Shown here piece by piece: positions 9,701 through 22,706 of a DNA stretch of 63,800 nucleotides. Origin of the DNA: Smittium mucronatum. Lineage: Eukaryota > Kickxellomycota > Harpellomycetes > Harpellales > Legeriomycetaceae. Position 1 is the first letter of the stretch. Each line of letters begins with the position of its first letter. The stretch spans positions 1 through 63,800 of the forward strand of contig LSSL01000021.1 of the NCBI GenBank assembly GCA_001953115.1, read 5' to 3'. The notes beneath the pieces are model-generated. The model saw only the letters and a list, made by a program, of their open reading frames with translations. It searched no databases and was not told where the DNA came from. A program made the position numbers and the translations under genes.

Positions 9701-12341
9701 GATGAAAATAAACACAGAACTTTATAGAGTTAATCTGTTTGTTAATTTGAATATTAAGACTCATTTTCAATAAAAAGATCTAATAGAAAATTCATAATTC
9801 ATTTGAAAGTCTATTTAACGTTAAAAATCCAACCTGTTTAAATAAATCAATTTTAGAGGATGTTTTTTTATTGAAACAAAAATTATTTATCTTTTGTAAT
9901 AATTAGAGGTCCTCAACTGATTATAGAAAGAGTGATTATATCACCAAAGAGGCTGATTTTTTTTTGTACAGTTTGGCATATTATATTCATCAATATAGTG
10001 AGGAAAGTAGAATTGAGAGTATCCAAATATATTAGTCATAAACCCAAGAAAAAAAAACTCCGGTTTAGATAATACTATGGATTCAAAAAATAAAAAATAA
10101 ATTAAATAAATTCTATTTGTTACAATCGAATTAAAAAGATCCAGAAAATAAAAAAATCACTTAGAAGTAAGAAAAAAGCTACATAAAATTAAAAATGATT
10201 TAGAATAAAGATTATAAGAAAAATGCTATTAAAATGAGAAAAAAAAGTAGCAAATGTGGAATGTGTGTTAGATATATATGAAAAATATATGCGTTTTTTG
10301 ACGGAATGGAAATGAATTTGGAATGAAGGCAAAGTTTGCGGGTAAGGGATGGTAATGGGGGTTATAATAGAAATAGTGGAGGTAATGGAACAGTAAGATA
10401 TGTATCACGGGTGAGATATGATCGATTTTAGTTTAAAATTAGCCAAAATGTACCTTGTAACTACAAATAAATTGTAAGAATATTATAGACCAGATATTAG
10501 TAAATTCTTAATATAATTTTTATTTAGAATAACTTTTATATGATTCCAGCTTTTATTTTAAAATCTTTAATTCAACCTATAGTTATATTTTTTAATAGTA
10601 TTAAAATTTTTAAAGTAAAAAAAAATGAATATTTTTAATTTGATAAAATCCCTTAATAAAAATCAAATTCTCAATCAGGGTATAATGATAATAAATATTA
10701 CCCTCACATGATGAATTGGGAGTCATTATGCGTAGATGATATCAAAATATCGCTTTATTTTTCAATTATCGTGTCATAAATTTTCAAATATTTAACAGTT
10801 TTGGAGTTTCAAATTGATCCCATATGATTCATGGATCTTTAATTTGATTTTTTTTAACATTTTTATTTGGATAGAATAAACCTTTAATATCCCATAGTTG
10901 TATTTCATTAGGCCCTTAACAAATAATAAACAATTTAAATTATGACTAAAAATTTAAATTTTAAACAAAATATTAGGGTGATATTCAGATTTAATAATAG
11001 ATTTACCAATATTTATATATCTCGTAATAGTTTTTATTCATCTCACCACTATATCTAGTTCTTGTTAATACATAACCATTTTACAATAGGGAGTTGGTAA
11101 AAATATTATAGAAAACCATTGTATTGAAAAAGAATATTCTAAATAAATAAAATTTATTTTCTACATTATATATTAATATATTTTAAAACCAATCCCCCCC
11201 CCCCCCCCTAAAATAAATAAAATCAGTTTATAAAATTTCAGCATTTTTATAATTTGAATTAATTTGGATTCACTTTTTTCCTATTCCAAATAAGATATAT
11301 TTTAATTCAACACACTCTTTTGTATTTACTTTCCTTTTTTTTATAATCGGATTGATTGATACCAAACTATGTCTATTTATTCTGAATATATTTAAACTTA
11401 AATTCTGTTTGAAAAAATTTTCCGAGTTGGATTAAATTATTTCAATTTTCTTTCTCTTTTTTTAAAATTTTTGAAATTTTTTATAGCCTCTTGTATTTAA
11501 ATTATTTATCAAAAGTTTTTAGGATAAATTAGTAATTTGTGAATTTTGAATTTTATTTTTATAAATCTATAGATATTTATTTCAATTATTACTCTTTAGT
11601 TAATATTTCACATATAATTGAACATGAGTATAAATAAATTTCATGGCTAATTTAATTAAATTAATAAAATACTTATAATAAATTTAATATGTAAAAAATA
11701 TTATTTTTTAAGTCTTATTTTATTAATAAGCAGCAAAAATATCCACTTCAACCAAATAAACTAGGTTTGGAACTGATATTAATTGAATGGTTATATATAA
11801 TAAACCATATGGTTAAATTTTAGGCTAGTTTTTCTACGTAAATGATTTTTCACTTCAAATTTAGCCCATTAACAAATCACCTTAAAATATATTATGTGTA
11901 AATAATTTTTCTCACATTTACGAATACTTTCACTTTAAGTTAAGAAGAAATGCAAACAATAAAATATGAATCTCACATAACTATCCAATCGCTACCATTG
12001 AGATCGAAATCTAATTTCCGATAATTTTTTTGAAAATTATTATTGATTATCTTTATTCTAATTTTAAATTTTAAAAAAAAATTAACTCTAGGAGTTCAAA
12101 ATTTGTGTTTTGATAAAACTAGATATACCAAATCCGTAAAATCAATGCACTGATAGTTAAAAGAAGCCACATATACGAGTCATGTTTTAAAATAGTTTTT
12201 TCAACAGAATTTTTTCAATTCAATAAAAATAATTTTTTATTTCATAATATCTCCTGGAGTGTAAAATAATTCTCCTAATCGAAAATCAAATTTTTTATTT
12301 TATTTTATTAAAATGTAAATATGAAAATTTTTAGAAATAAC
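6793..12341. other. AT-rich gene desert
   Basis: No supportable gene. A slightly GC-richer patch at about 6855-6990 has a short open frame that I cannot identify. A purine-rich plus strand at about 10190-10420 (with G-rich patches such as GGATGGTAATGGGGG) gives an artificially long minus-strand open frame. A run of 9 G at 9414-9422 and of 15 C at 11194-11208 are the only notable homopolymers other than A/T. Elsewhere stop codons are dense in all six frames. Confidence 0.6.
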
Positions 12342-12472
12342 TTTTTTTATTTTATTTTTTATGGAAATTTATCTACAAGTTCATAAGTATTTCTAAAAAC
12401 TAATTATAAAAATTTCCATCTAACTCCCATCTGCAGCCCTAGCAGCTACATACCTCGATGGCATTGGTTCAA
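12342..12472 (-). mobile_element. SINE-like retroposon, old copy
   Basis: On the minus strand it starts TTGAACCAATGCCATCGAGG, continues with GTATGTAGCTGCTAGGGCTG and GGGAGTTAGATGGAAATTTT, and ends ATAAATTTCCAT followed by an A-rich tail (T-rich 12342-12360 on the plus strand). The first 46 bp match the copy ending at 42384 at most positions. No target-site duplication is visible, so the copy is probably older. I see no open frame in it and no clear RNA polymerase III box A/box B pair, so its origin is undetermined. Confidence 0.65.
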
Positions 12473-15400
12473 GGACATTTTTTTAGTTAATTATTAAATT
12501 TTCTAATATATTAATCCTCTGCTTTTATTTATTATTTATTTTACAATTTGGTTAAATTGTGAAAATTAAGTCCAATTAATTAAAAAAAAGCATTTAATAA
12601 AATTGTGGCTGAATAAAACTAAAAAATTCAATTAAACATGTCAAATAAATATATAGTAGCCCCCATTTTAAAAATAATTTAATAAATGATTATATAATAA
12701 TTCCTATAAACTCTTGAAAATTCCGCTCTATTTTACATATGATAACATTGCGAAATAATGACCAGAATTAAAAAAAAGTGTGATATTTTATTATATTATG
12801 GTTATTTTTATCAACGAAAAAGAAAAAAGATATAAGAAAGGAAATTTATATCAAAAATTATAAATGAAATGGGCGAGAAATAACACTAAAATACTACATA
12901 TTATTATAAAGAAATTATCATCTCAACTGCACAAGTTTTCAAAATTTAATCGCATTTAAATCAAAAATCAAGAATATCCGATTAGCAATGCCAAATATTT
13001 TCTTATAATTGGTTTCTATTTTAGAATATGTAAAATTATTATTACAAGCTAATATTTTGCGTTAATCTCTTTGTTAACTTCATATAAGAAAATAATAAAC
13101 GTGATTTTAAGTTTTTTTCTTCTAAAAAAACACCCTATTTATATTCTTAGAACTGGGATAAATTTTAAACAAATTTGATGTTTCAAAAATAAAAAATATT
13201 TTTTATTCTAAGACATTAATTCAATTTCTCTATAAATGTGGCATTTATTTTCACAATATGAATTTTTTTATATCTTTTTTTTCAAACCAGATAATATGTT
13301 TCAGATAAAAAATTTAAAATTTAGCCTAAAAATTTCACCCTGCTGTTTGCATCAAATGTTATAATATTAATATATACATTCTCAATCACATAATACTAGT
13401 CGAATCATAAAAAAAGAGAGAAATATAGCATCTGGTTCATAAAAACGTAGGAGAATATCATTTCATAAGTCAATTATATTATCCATCCGGATTTATTTCC
13501 AATCTTTTTTTAAAGATTGTAAACTTTCTTAAAAATTGTTATTTTTATAAAGAAAATATGTCTGTATACTTTTTTCATCATAATCAAAGGTTAATTATTA
13601 AGTTTCAAGACATAAAACTAACAATTAGGCGTTGAAAAATATAATCAAGATTTGTAAAAGATAATTGATATATTTTTATGTGCATTATATTCTTGAAGTA
13701 GTAGATTTTTTGAAAGCTTTTATATAAATTTCGAATAATCTACCTTATAAAATGTTTGAATTCTTAAGATGCCAATTGAGAAAATTTATAAAATAGAAAA
13801 TAAAAAATATATTATGTGGAGTTATCAAGAATCCTAGGCACAAAACAAAATACATAAGCACTGTTTAATCTTAAATAATAGTAAAAAAAGAGTAAATAAT
13901 ATTATAGTAAATTTGTAACAAGTATAATGATATCATAGGGAAAAAAAATCACCCAAAACAAATCTTAATTTGAAATAAAGAAATCAATAAATAATACTGG
14001 TGTTATAATAAATAAATTGTTATTAAAGAAAAAGAAAAAAGAAAACCTTTAAATTGATTATAAAGATCTTAAAAATGGTTTTTTATATGTAGTTAATTGC
14101 TACGAAAAGAAGAAAAGTGAAAATATTTGATTTTTTATTCAAATAAATGTGGTTGTCTCTTTTATTTATTATATTTTTTAAATTTCAGCCTTTATTTTTT
14201 TTATTTAAAAAAAATTGATAAGTTTTTAAAAATTTGTGGCTTTTATATAATTTTTTTAGGCTAATATAATGTGGTTTATTAAAATCATCACTTCTTAGGT
14301 TTAATATCATTTATAAAATAAATAATATAATCTGAATATCTTAAAATTTAATTATTTTATTAAATATCTCTGAAAATATATATATTTGTAGGATATAAAT
14401 AAAAAATTATAAGCTCTAAAAATAAACTTATAGTATATATTATAATATTGGATATTTATATAATTTAAATTTGTTGGAAAAATTCAATACCCTTTTTTAC
14501 AAAAAAAAAAGACAAAGTTTTTTAACAATTGAAAAAAAAAAAATCAAGAAATTTTAATCGATTCTAATTTATAAAATACGCGAAAATATTTCAAATATAT
14601 GTTGCTGAAAAGGGAATTAAGATTACATAAATTTTATTAAATTTGAATTTAAAGGAACTTTAGGGATTATTTATATTTTTTATGAATAATTCTTGATTAA
14701 GCGGGTGGGTAGATGTAAGCCAATTTAATAATTTATAATATTTGTAAACAAAACTATCCAAAAATAAAATCTTGTATACATCAATTAGGTTATTATTTTT
14801 AAGGTTTTTATATCAAAAAGAATTTTTTTTCACATAAATGGCTGAATATCTTAGTTTGCTTAAATTTTTAGCAAATATAAATTACTGGGAGATCAAATAA
14901 AACCATCATATTAAAAAAAGATATTCTACATAGTTCGTTTTAAAATTGATTTCTGAAATAATTAAAAATTAAAGTGTCTAAAATTTTAGTACAATCCGAT
15001 TTTTACAAAAAAGAAGGAAATAATTATATTAAAAATCCTGCTTTCGAACTGTAAAAAATTATATTTTTGACCATTCATTTATTATAAAAGCATTATTGAA
15101 AAAATTCAAAGAAATTTAACCGTTTTTATAATCAATAATAATCACGGAAATTAACAAAAAAATACATAATAATCTAGAAAAAATTGTTATCATATGTAAT
15201 ACTCCTTTCATTTACTAGTGCATATTTTTCGCACAATTAGTATTTCAGTATTTTTTATTTGCAAAAGATGAATTTTTTTGTTGGACTTTAAATATAATAA
15301 TAGTATAAAGGCCATCTATTGGAAATTTAAATTTCTTTGTTATAAGTTCAGTTCAAAACACATTATTGATAGATGAAGGATGGATTTAGGGATAAATTTT

Positions 15401-18400
15401 TTATGTCTTTATTTATTTGTATTTCATAATGAGAATATTTGAAAAAATGAAAAAATAATTTTGAACAATTATAATTTAATCAAAATTTTGATTGGCTAAA
15501 TTACAAGTGGGTGAAAATTGCAAATTAAAAAATTACTCACAAATTTTTTGATATATTTGTAATCAAACTATAGCCCTGAAACTGGCTCTTAGATAAGCTT
15601 AGAATAGCAGTGTAGACAAGTTTTCCTATTCTCCTATTTTTGTACTTTTTTATTTTATTATGTTACTTTTTATTGTCTTTTATGGTCCTTAAAATAAATC
15701 TTTCATAAATAAAAAACAGTTTGATCAAGAACCTCTGATGATTTAAATATAGAATTATTTAATTTTATAGATGTTCTAGAAAAATTATTTATAATTTTTT
15801 TCTTTAAATTCATATATGATTATCTGGCTATAATGTTCACTTTCATGTTTATTTTTGTAGTTGTAAATTTTAATAATTAATTCAATATATACACTGCATA
15901 AATATCGAATAAAACGGGGAATTATGCAATAGTAAAGATATTTTTGGGAAATTTAATTCCAAAATATAATAATTTTGCAATATGTTAGAACTAGTTAAAT
16001 ATGCTTTGAATTGTAAATCTCATTGCTAAATAACACTCTAAGATATTTGTAGTAGGATCTGGAGTATATATTCTCATATTTTCCACTACACTTTCATTAA
16101 AAATAATGTAGTATTCAAATTATATGATAAAAAAATATTAAAAATTTCAATCTTTTAAGTCGGCTTATATTCGTATATATAGAATAAAAGTGAACTAATA
16201 CAGGATGCAAAGGTTTTTAAAAATTTAGGTAATATTTAAAATATTTTTTTGTAAAGAAAAATTTGAATTTACCATTAAATTAGGCTCTATAATAAGCTGG
16301 CAATTTTCCTTACCATTTTTAAATATGATTTCACTTTATTCCATTATCAAAAAAGGGGTTTTTATTAGATTAGTAACAGTATTGAAATGGAGTAGCTATT
16401 TTTAATTTATATCTATAGTGGATATTAAAGTTCTTGTATTATTTAACTTCCAAAATTTTAGTTTAGATAAAATGGAAATATTTGATTTTTTTGAATCATA
16501 TTCAGTTTATTTAACATATTTATTTCGGTAATATCGGTATATTTTCAAATTTCTCTACTCTATGATCTTTAAGGATTTTTGAACTAAATATGCAATGTAT
16601 TAAGCCATATTAACATAATACAAATATATTCGTAAAAAAATTATTAAAAAAAATTAATTTCGAATTTAAACCTTATATTGACCTAAATAAACTGAAAAGA
16701 AATTAAATTAAATAAAGAATTTGTGTTTTTATTGACAAATAAATGATTTATATTTCTCTGATAGAAATTATGTAATCTGAAGTACGGATTTAATTGAATT
16801 TCAGTGCTTGAAAATTTTTGTGGAAGAATTTTTAATTAAAAATAAATAGTTTTATTAAAAAAATTTAATATTGTAAGAAAAGTTAAGGTTTATTTTTTAT
16901 GAATTTTTATTTTTAAATTTAGCTTCTTGATAAATATACCTAATTTTTTGGTGTTAAATTTTACTCGAATTAAACCAATATTTTAATATATTGTTTTTTA
17001 ATAGATATTTTTAACAAAATTATCGAATAGTTCAGAAAATTTCAGTAAAATTTACAAAATTATATAAGTATTAATAATCTGATTTGAACTTTGTTAAAAA
17101 TGAAAAATATTTTTAAATCACTAATTTATAAAAAAACTCCAAATTTCTTTCTCAAAAGCATCATAATTGGGTTTATTTATAAATAGCTGGTATTTTCCTT
17201 AGCCAAAATCCAAATTAATAAAAAAAATATACACCTTTGCATCCAATAATAACTTATATTTTTGAAGTATCAATATTAATTTCGCACAAAAATACATATC
17301 TTGATTTGAATAATTAGATATTAGAGATATTATTAACTAAAAATTTATTTAAATTTAAATTGAATATTGAGATAAAAAAGAGTTATTTTTAAAGGTTTAT
17401 AACTATATATTCCTGTGATTTAAAATAATTATTAATATTTTGATTTAAAAAAATTGTAACAAAAGTTTTTGTTTCTAAAAATATTTCCGAAAATTAAAAA
17501 AATAAGAAGCCAGATAGTATTATGAGGCTGGAAGCTCTGTAAAGCTAGGCAATAAAATCAATTAAATCAAATATGAAAGTATGTATGAGTCAGATGTTTA
17601 CAATTAAATATAACCGGGCTCAATAATTTTTTTACTAGACTTAACTAAAAATAAATCTAATTTGAATAGATCTATAAATTAAAAAAAATGATTATATAAA
17701 TACAAAAAATAAACAAGGTAAAAATATTTATTAAAATCCAAAAAAAAAAATTCTAATCTTTTTGAATTATCGTCTTTATTTTTTGAAATTTCAAAAATTT
17801 ATTATAAATTTCACTTCAGTTCTTAAATGTGCAATAAAATATTTAAAATTAAAAATGTTAGTAAACAGTAAAAAAAAATTAATTGAGTCCAGTTAAAAAA
17901 AATCTCGGATTTATTGATCAACTTTTCTAAAAAAAAAAATGCGGATTATTTTTAACAATTGAATTTCTTTTGACAAAATTAAACATAAATGACAATTCGA
18001 AATACAGAAATTTTCATCTCCAATAAAATATAATATATGCTGTACTATAAGATTAATTTTTAAAATAATTGGCAAAGATTATGACTTGATCATTTATATA
18101 CTTGGGCGCTAATAAATGCTTTTCATTTCTAATAAATAATATTAAAGAAATATTTAAACTTTCACAAGAAAAAATGCAATTATGTAAATAGAAGCTGATA
18201 AATAAAAATTTAATAAGTTTCACATTTTTAGATAGGGAGCTCAGAAAATTATCATCTAGAATAAGAAAAAGAAAAAAAATAACTAACTAATACTGTATAG
18301 AAATTATTTACAGGGTTCAAGAATTTTTACGAATTCGAAAATTTGGATTACACATAAATATTGGGCATCGGAAATAAGAACCACAATGGTATGTTTTTGT

Positions 18401-20429
18401 ATTTTTTTTCTAGGATTTAAATACTCTAAAAATATACTGACTTAATTTTATATCCATTTAAAAATTTTTAGATACTAAAATATATTTATATTGATTTTTT
18501 AAAAAAACAAAAAATATCCAATTCCCCAATTAAGATATTGTTGATAGTATTTTTATATTGTTGTAATAGTTAGGGAAAAATAAAAATTTTTGAAGAAAAA
18601 TCAAAAAAAAGATAAAAGATAATGGTAATGGTAAAATATTTTAAAGAGATAAATATCTGTTTGGACATTTTTAGGATATTTTTTCTCAATATATTCATAT
18701 ATGGTGGTTTATGTTAAATAGGATCAATTTTAAACCCGATTAAAGCTATTTAAATTATATAATATAGATCAAATGGTATTAGTCTACTTGAAAATTGATT
18801 TTATCAAAAATATATTCATTATTTTGTTAGAAATAAAACTAATCATTCCAAATGTGAAAATAATATTGAACTAAAACACTCTTTAAAATTTGATAAATGT
18901 AAATTTATTTTTTACCAATATTAAAGGAAGAGCCTAAGTGGTTTTTAGAACGTAATTCTATATTTAGTGAGTTATTATTGATCCAAATCATTTATAAAGA
19001 TATTTAGGTTTCTTAAATTTAATTTTACATATATTTTTATAAATAAAGCTAAAAAAATTTCTAGCTTGATAAATATTCAAATATAATTCTGTTTTGCATA
19101 AGATAACAATACAGTTTATTCAATTATTTTTTTATTTTAGTATCTATATATTTTTGCTTTGCTTAAGAAAATTGTATCATATTCAAGGGTGACAGATATA
19201 ATATAGTTAGATCTCCCATATAATCAAATTCGCTATATTTTTTTTCTGGGATAATAAAAAATCCGATTATGTGATTTCAAACTGTCACCATCACATATAT
19301 ATTAAAATGGTATAAAAATAGAAGGCAATATTCTTGTAAATTCTCGATTTAAAATGGGGGGTTTTTTACAAATAAAACTAAATAAGCCATTAAAATGTTT
19401 TTTTATCCGAAAAAAAAGAGAGAGAATTTAACACTATTATTATATGAAAAAAATAATTTGTTTCAAAAATTAGTTATTTCAAAAAAAAAAAATTATATCA
19501 AATCTATTCGAACATATTATAACTAAATAAAACTATTGAAAAAATACTAGATGAAAATAAATGGTTGGTATCAATAATAATAAAAAATATCGAAAAATCC
19601 AAATATTCTCTAAAAAATATATGCATTTAATTTTAGCCAGAAATTTACACCCGTGAATTTAATAAAAAAATGCGCAAAAAAAAACTATTACAGTTAGCTG
19701 AAATTTTTTTTCCGTGTTATATTTTTTTGTTTTTTGAAGTTAAGAAAAAAATAAATCAAAGCATACACTACTAATTAAATATCATTTTTGAAATATTTTC
19801 GAAATTAATAAAATATAAAACATTAAGACTTTTGTCCCTAAAACATCTTATTTTTTCAGATAGTTGTAGGTGAAACTTTCTATTAGAATATTATTTTTTT
19901 TTTAATTATAATCTCAAAAAATATATAAATGAAAGAAGAGATTTTTGATTTGGATCAGATTGAATCCATAAAGCGGAACTGGTGCATACAGAAAATAATA
20001 CAATGAATTAGATACAATGTTACCTATTATCATTAAAAAAAAAAACAAAACAAACGCAACTCTGCAATAAAAATTTATAGATATCACTTTTTGGATGTAA
20101 AAAAAATAAGTACACTTCAAACGAACATTGAGATTATTGCATAAAAATTGATATATCTATATCTTTATCTAGTGAAATTACCAAGTTTTATTGCGGTGTT
20201 CGAAAAAAATGGGAAAAAAAAATTCTTTCAGATCAAGAAATTGTAGTTGATTATAGAAAATTTTATTCGTCAGTATCAAAAATAAACCAAAAATAATAAA
20301 ATAAATGCAAAAATAATTTTTTATGAACTGGATGGACTATTTAAAAGGATAAAATAAAAATATAAGCAGCAGTTTGATTATAAACGAAATATTCATTCAA
20401 GGAAATTCCAAAGTGTTCATCAGAATTAA
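12473..20429. other. AT-rich gene desert
   Basis: Nearly 8 kb with no recognisable gene, RNA or repeat array that I can support. It consists of A/T runs and dense stops on both strands. A faint GTGGGTGAAAATT match near 15508 may be a heavily eroded retroposon, but it is not distinct enough to call. Confidence 0.6.
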
Positions 20430-21250
20430 AAAGACTATTGGTAGGCTTAAGGGGCATCAAGCATACATCTGGATACTCTATATAGATTAAAAGATATTGG
20501 TTATCCTATTTTTGTTATAGGGGTAGCTGAAAATGATAGAAAATTCTTTCCCTTTGCGTTTGGTTTTATCGATAATGAAAGTGGAAGTTCATTTTAATGG
20601 ATTTTACAAAAAATAAAACAGAATATAGAAATTGAAGGATGTACTTTCAAAAATAAAAAATTTATTGCCGACTCTGTACCAAGCATTACCAGTTCTATAA
20701 TAAAATTCAGCCCAAAAACCATCAGAATAATCTTTATGGCACACAAATGAAGAAATATGGCAAAGAAAATTTCATCAAGGAAATCCAAATTTAGAGAATG
20801 TATAAAAAATTATTTTTTTAAAATACAAAAAGCACAAAATAAAGAATTTATTGAGTTTTATTGGATTCTTTTTATGTAAAAATACCAATAATTAGAGGGG
20901 GAAAAGTATATTATGGATTTTTTACATCAAAAATACTTTGAAAAAATTCTAATTGGTATGAAGGAGCTGTAATTTTTGCATCTAGTATGAATAAATGCCT
21001 TGAAATATTGTATTTTGCTGTTAAAACTAAATATTTCGATTTTAAACCTTTAAAAATCTCAGAAATTGTTCCGAAATTCGTTAAAATGGTTGAAGATTTA
21101 AAAAAAGATAACCTGTATAAAATTTCCAATATTTTATATGAATCTGGAGATATTTAAAAAATCACGGATAGCTACAGTTTCTTAATAGAAGAGATTGGAA
21201 ATAATTTTAAGATTTTTCTAACTAGTAAAAATGAATTTGAGAAATAACTT
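20430..21250 (+). pseudogene. Mutator-like (MULE) transposase pseudogene A
   Basis: The catalytic core of a MULE transposase is readable despite damage. From about 20463 one frame reads IHLDTLYRLKDIGYPIFVIG, then RKFFPFAFGFIDNESGS, a TAA stop, and further on IADSVPSI. These correspond to the first catalytic Asp (D in LDTLYRL, 20472-20474), the hydrophobic beta-strands and the second Asp (IAD, 20670-20672) of the family. After a frameshift, NWYEGAVIF (from 20951) and a following MNKCLE match the conserved NWYEGA-type block before the third acidic residue. The frame then runs on to about 21158 and, past a stop, to 21246. At least two in-frame stops and one frameshift make it non-functional. Neither terminal inverted repeats nor an SWIM zinc finger was found. 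Confidence 0.75.
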
Positions 21251-22544
21251 ATCTAGTGAATTAGTTCCAGCGATTACAGCAGTTTTATTCAGCTCAACGA
21301 AGGTTTAAGAATATCTTGCTTTTAAGCCAATAAGAATATGTTATGCTTCAAAGCTACAACATTTTTATTTATAGACTTTTTAAAATGATATAAATGTGTT
21401 TACATTGTTTAGTATCTGAATTAGAAAAATATTCTCAGTCTGATAGATTCAGAACTAATTAGTGAAAAAAGGAATAGAAAAAGAAAAATCAAAAAAAAAT
21501 ATAGCCTTCTTAAATATTAACTCGATCAATAACAATAAATTAAATATTTTCGTTTATTATTAACATCATTTTTATTATATACACAAGTATATCTACCACA
21601 CAAAAGTTTTTTAAATAAAAATTCATAAAAAAAAACCCCATCTAAAAATTTAATAAAATTTTGTTAATATAAATAACAAGTTGATATATATTTGAAATTT
21701 GAAATTTTAATACCTATATTGTATTGATAGTAGGGGGATATCATAATGGTCTGGATTTGATAAGGGGCAGGATATTGAATAATTTAAATATTTAAACATA
21801 GGCTAATTTTTATTACTATCTGTAATATGTCTTACTTTTCAATTAAATTTTTATACTTTAAAAGCTGCAATAGTACTAGATATATAAAAATGAAGCTTTT
21901 TTTTAAAAAAAAAATTATTTTAAAAAATGTGTATTTAAATGTAACATCCTCCGATTTTTCGATGACTTATTTAGAAGATATAGTCGTATCTTCTTCGTTG
22001 ATATGAATAGTACAATTAAATTTCAATAAAATTGCTGGATATATTCCTATATTATATCTTTGATTCAATTCTTGGAGCTTTAAAAATCTTTTAATACAAT
22101 ATTAGATATATATATTAAGTTTCATAACGGGGGATATGGTTTTAAGTATATTTAACAGAAAGATTCTAAAAAAAAATCCAAAAATTATCAACTCAATGAC
22201 AAGAAACCATGGATTTACGTTGAAATATTATTTGCAGATTTTCCCCCCCATTTTAATAAAACATTTGTTTTTATTTATTAAAACAAACGAATAATTTCAT
22301 AATAATAATATTAGAGTCAATGATTTAAATCAAAAAAATTCTGAGGATTTATAAAGAAATTTGCGGATGTTATTAAGTGGGCAAAGCGAATAATGTAAGT
22401 TATTTTATTCTTTTGAGGATTATTCGTAGTTATATATAATTTTTTAATAATTTGTCGAGAAATGTATATAACCAAAAATAAAAATTTTATACCAAATACA
22501 ACGTCGTTTAAGGAATTAGTATCCAATAATTATAATCCATAGCA

Positions 22545-22549
22545 AAAAT
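22545..22549 (-). terminator. RNA polymerase III terminator after tRNA-Leu
   Basis: Reading on the minus strand, the tRNA-Leu discriminator base is followed directly by five T residues. No T run separates tRNA-Cys from tRNA-Leu, so this is the only visible Pol III terminator for the pair. Confidence 0.65.
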
Positions 22550-22631
22550 TGATGACTGTGGGGTTCGAACCCACGCATGTCTCCATATCAGGGCCTAAAC
22601 CTGACCCCTTGGACCACTCGGGCAAGTCACC
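22550..22631 (-). tRNA. tRNA-Leu (UAG anticodon, reads CUA)
   Basis: The 82-nt gene folds fully. The acceptor GGTGACT pairs with AGTCATC (one G-U), with discriminator A as expected for Leu. The D arm contains CCCGAGTGGTCC. The anticodon stem TCAGG/CCTGA encloses the loop TTTAGGC, giving anticodon UAG (plus-strand CTA at 22595-22597). A 13-nt variable arm with a small stem (ATG/CAT) fits a class II tRNA. The T arm is GTGGG-TTCGAAC-CCCAC. No intron and no encoded CCA. It lies 3 nt downstream of tRNA-Cys in transcription direction and is followed by a T5 terminator. Confidence 0.95.
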
Positions 22632-22634
22632 ATC

Positions 22635-22706
22635 AGGACCAACCGTGATTTGAACACGGGACAATCCGATCTGCAATCGGAAGCTCTGCCACTGAGCTAT
22701 TGATCC
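22635..22706 (-). tRNA. tRNA-Cys (GCA anticodon)
   Basis: The 72-nt gene folds with acceptor GGATCAA paired to TTGGTCC (one G-U), D stem GCTC/GAGC with loop AGTGGCA, anticodon stem TCCGA/TCGGA around loop TTGCAGA (anticodon GCA; plus-strand TGC at 22672-22674), variable loop TTGTC and T arm CCGTG-TTCAAAT-CACGG. The discriminator is U73, the identity element of tRNA-Cys. No intron and no encoded CCA. It is the upstream member of a tight tRNA-Cys/tRNA-Leu pair, and no terminator lies between them. Confidence 0.95.
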
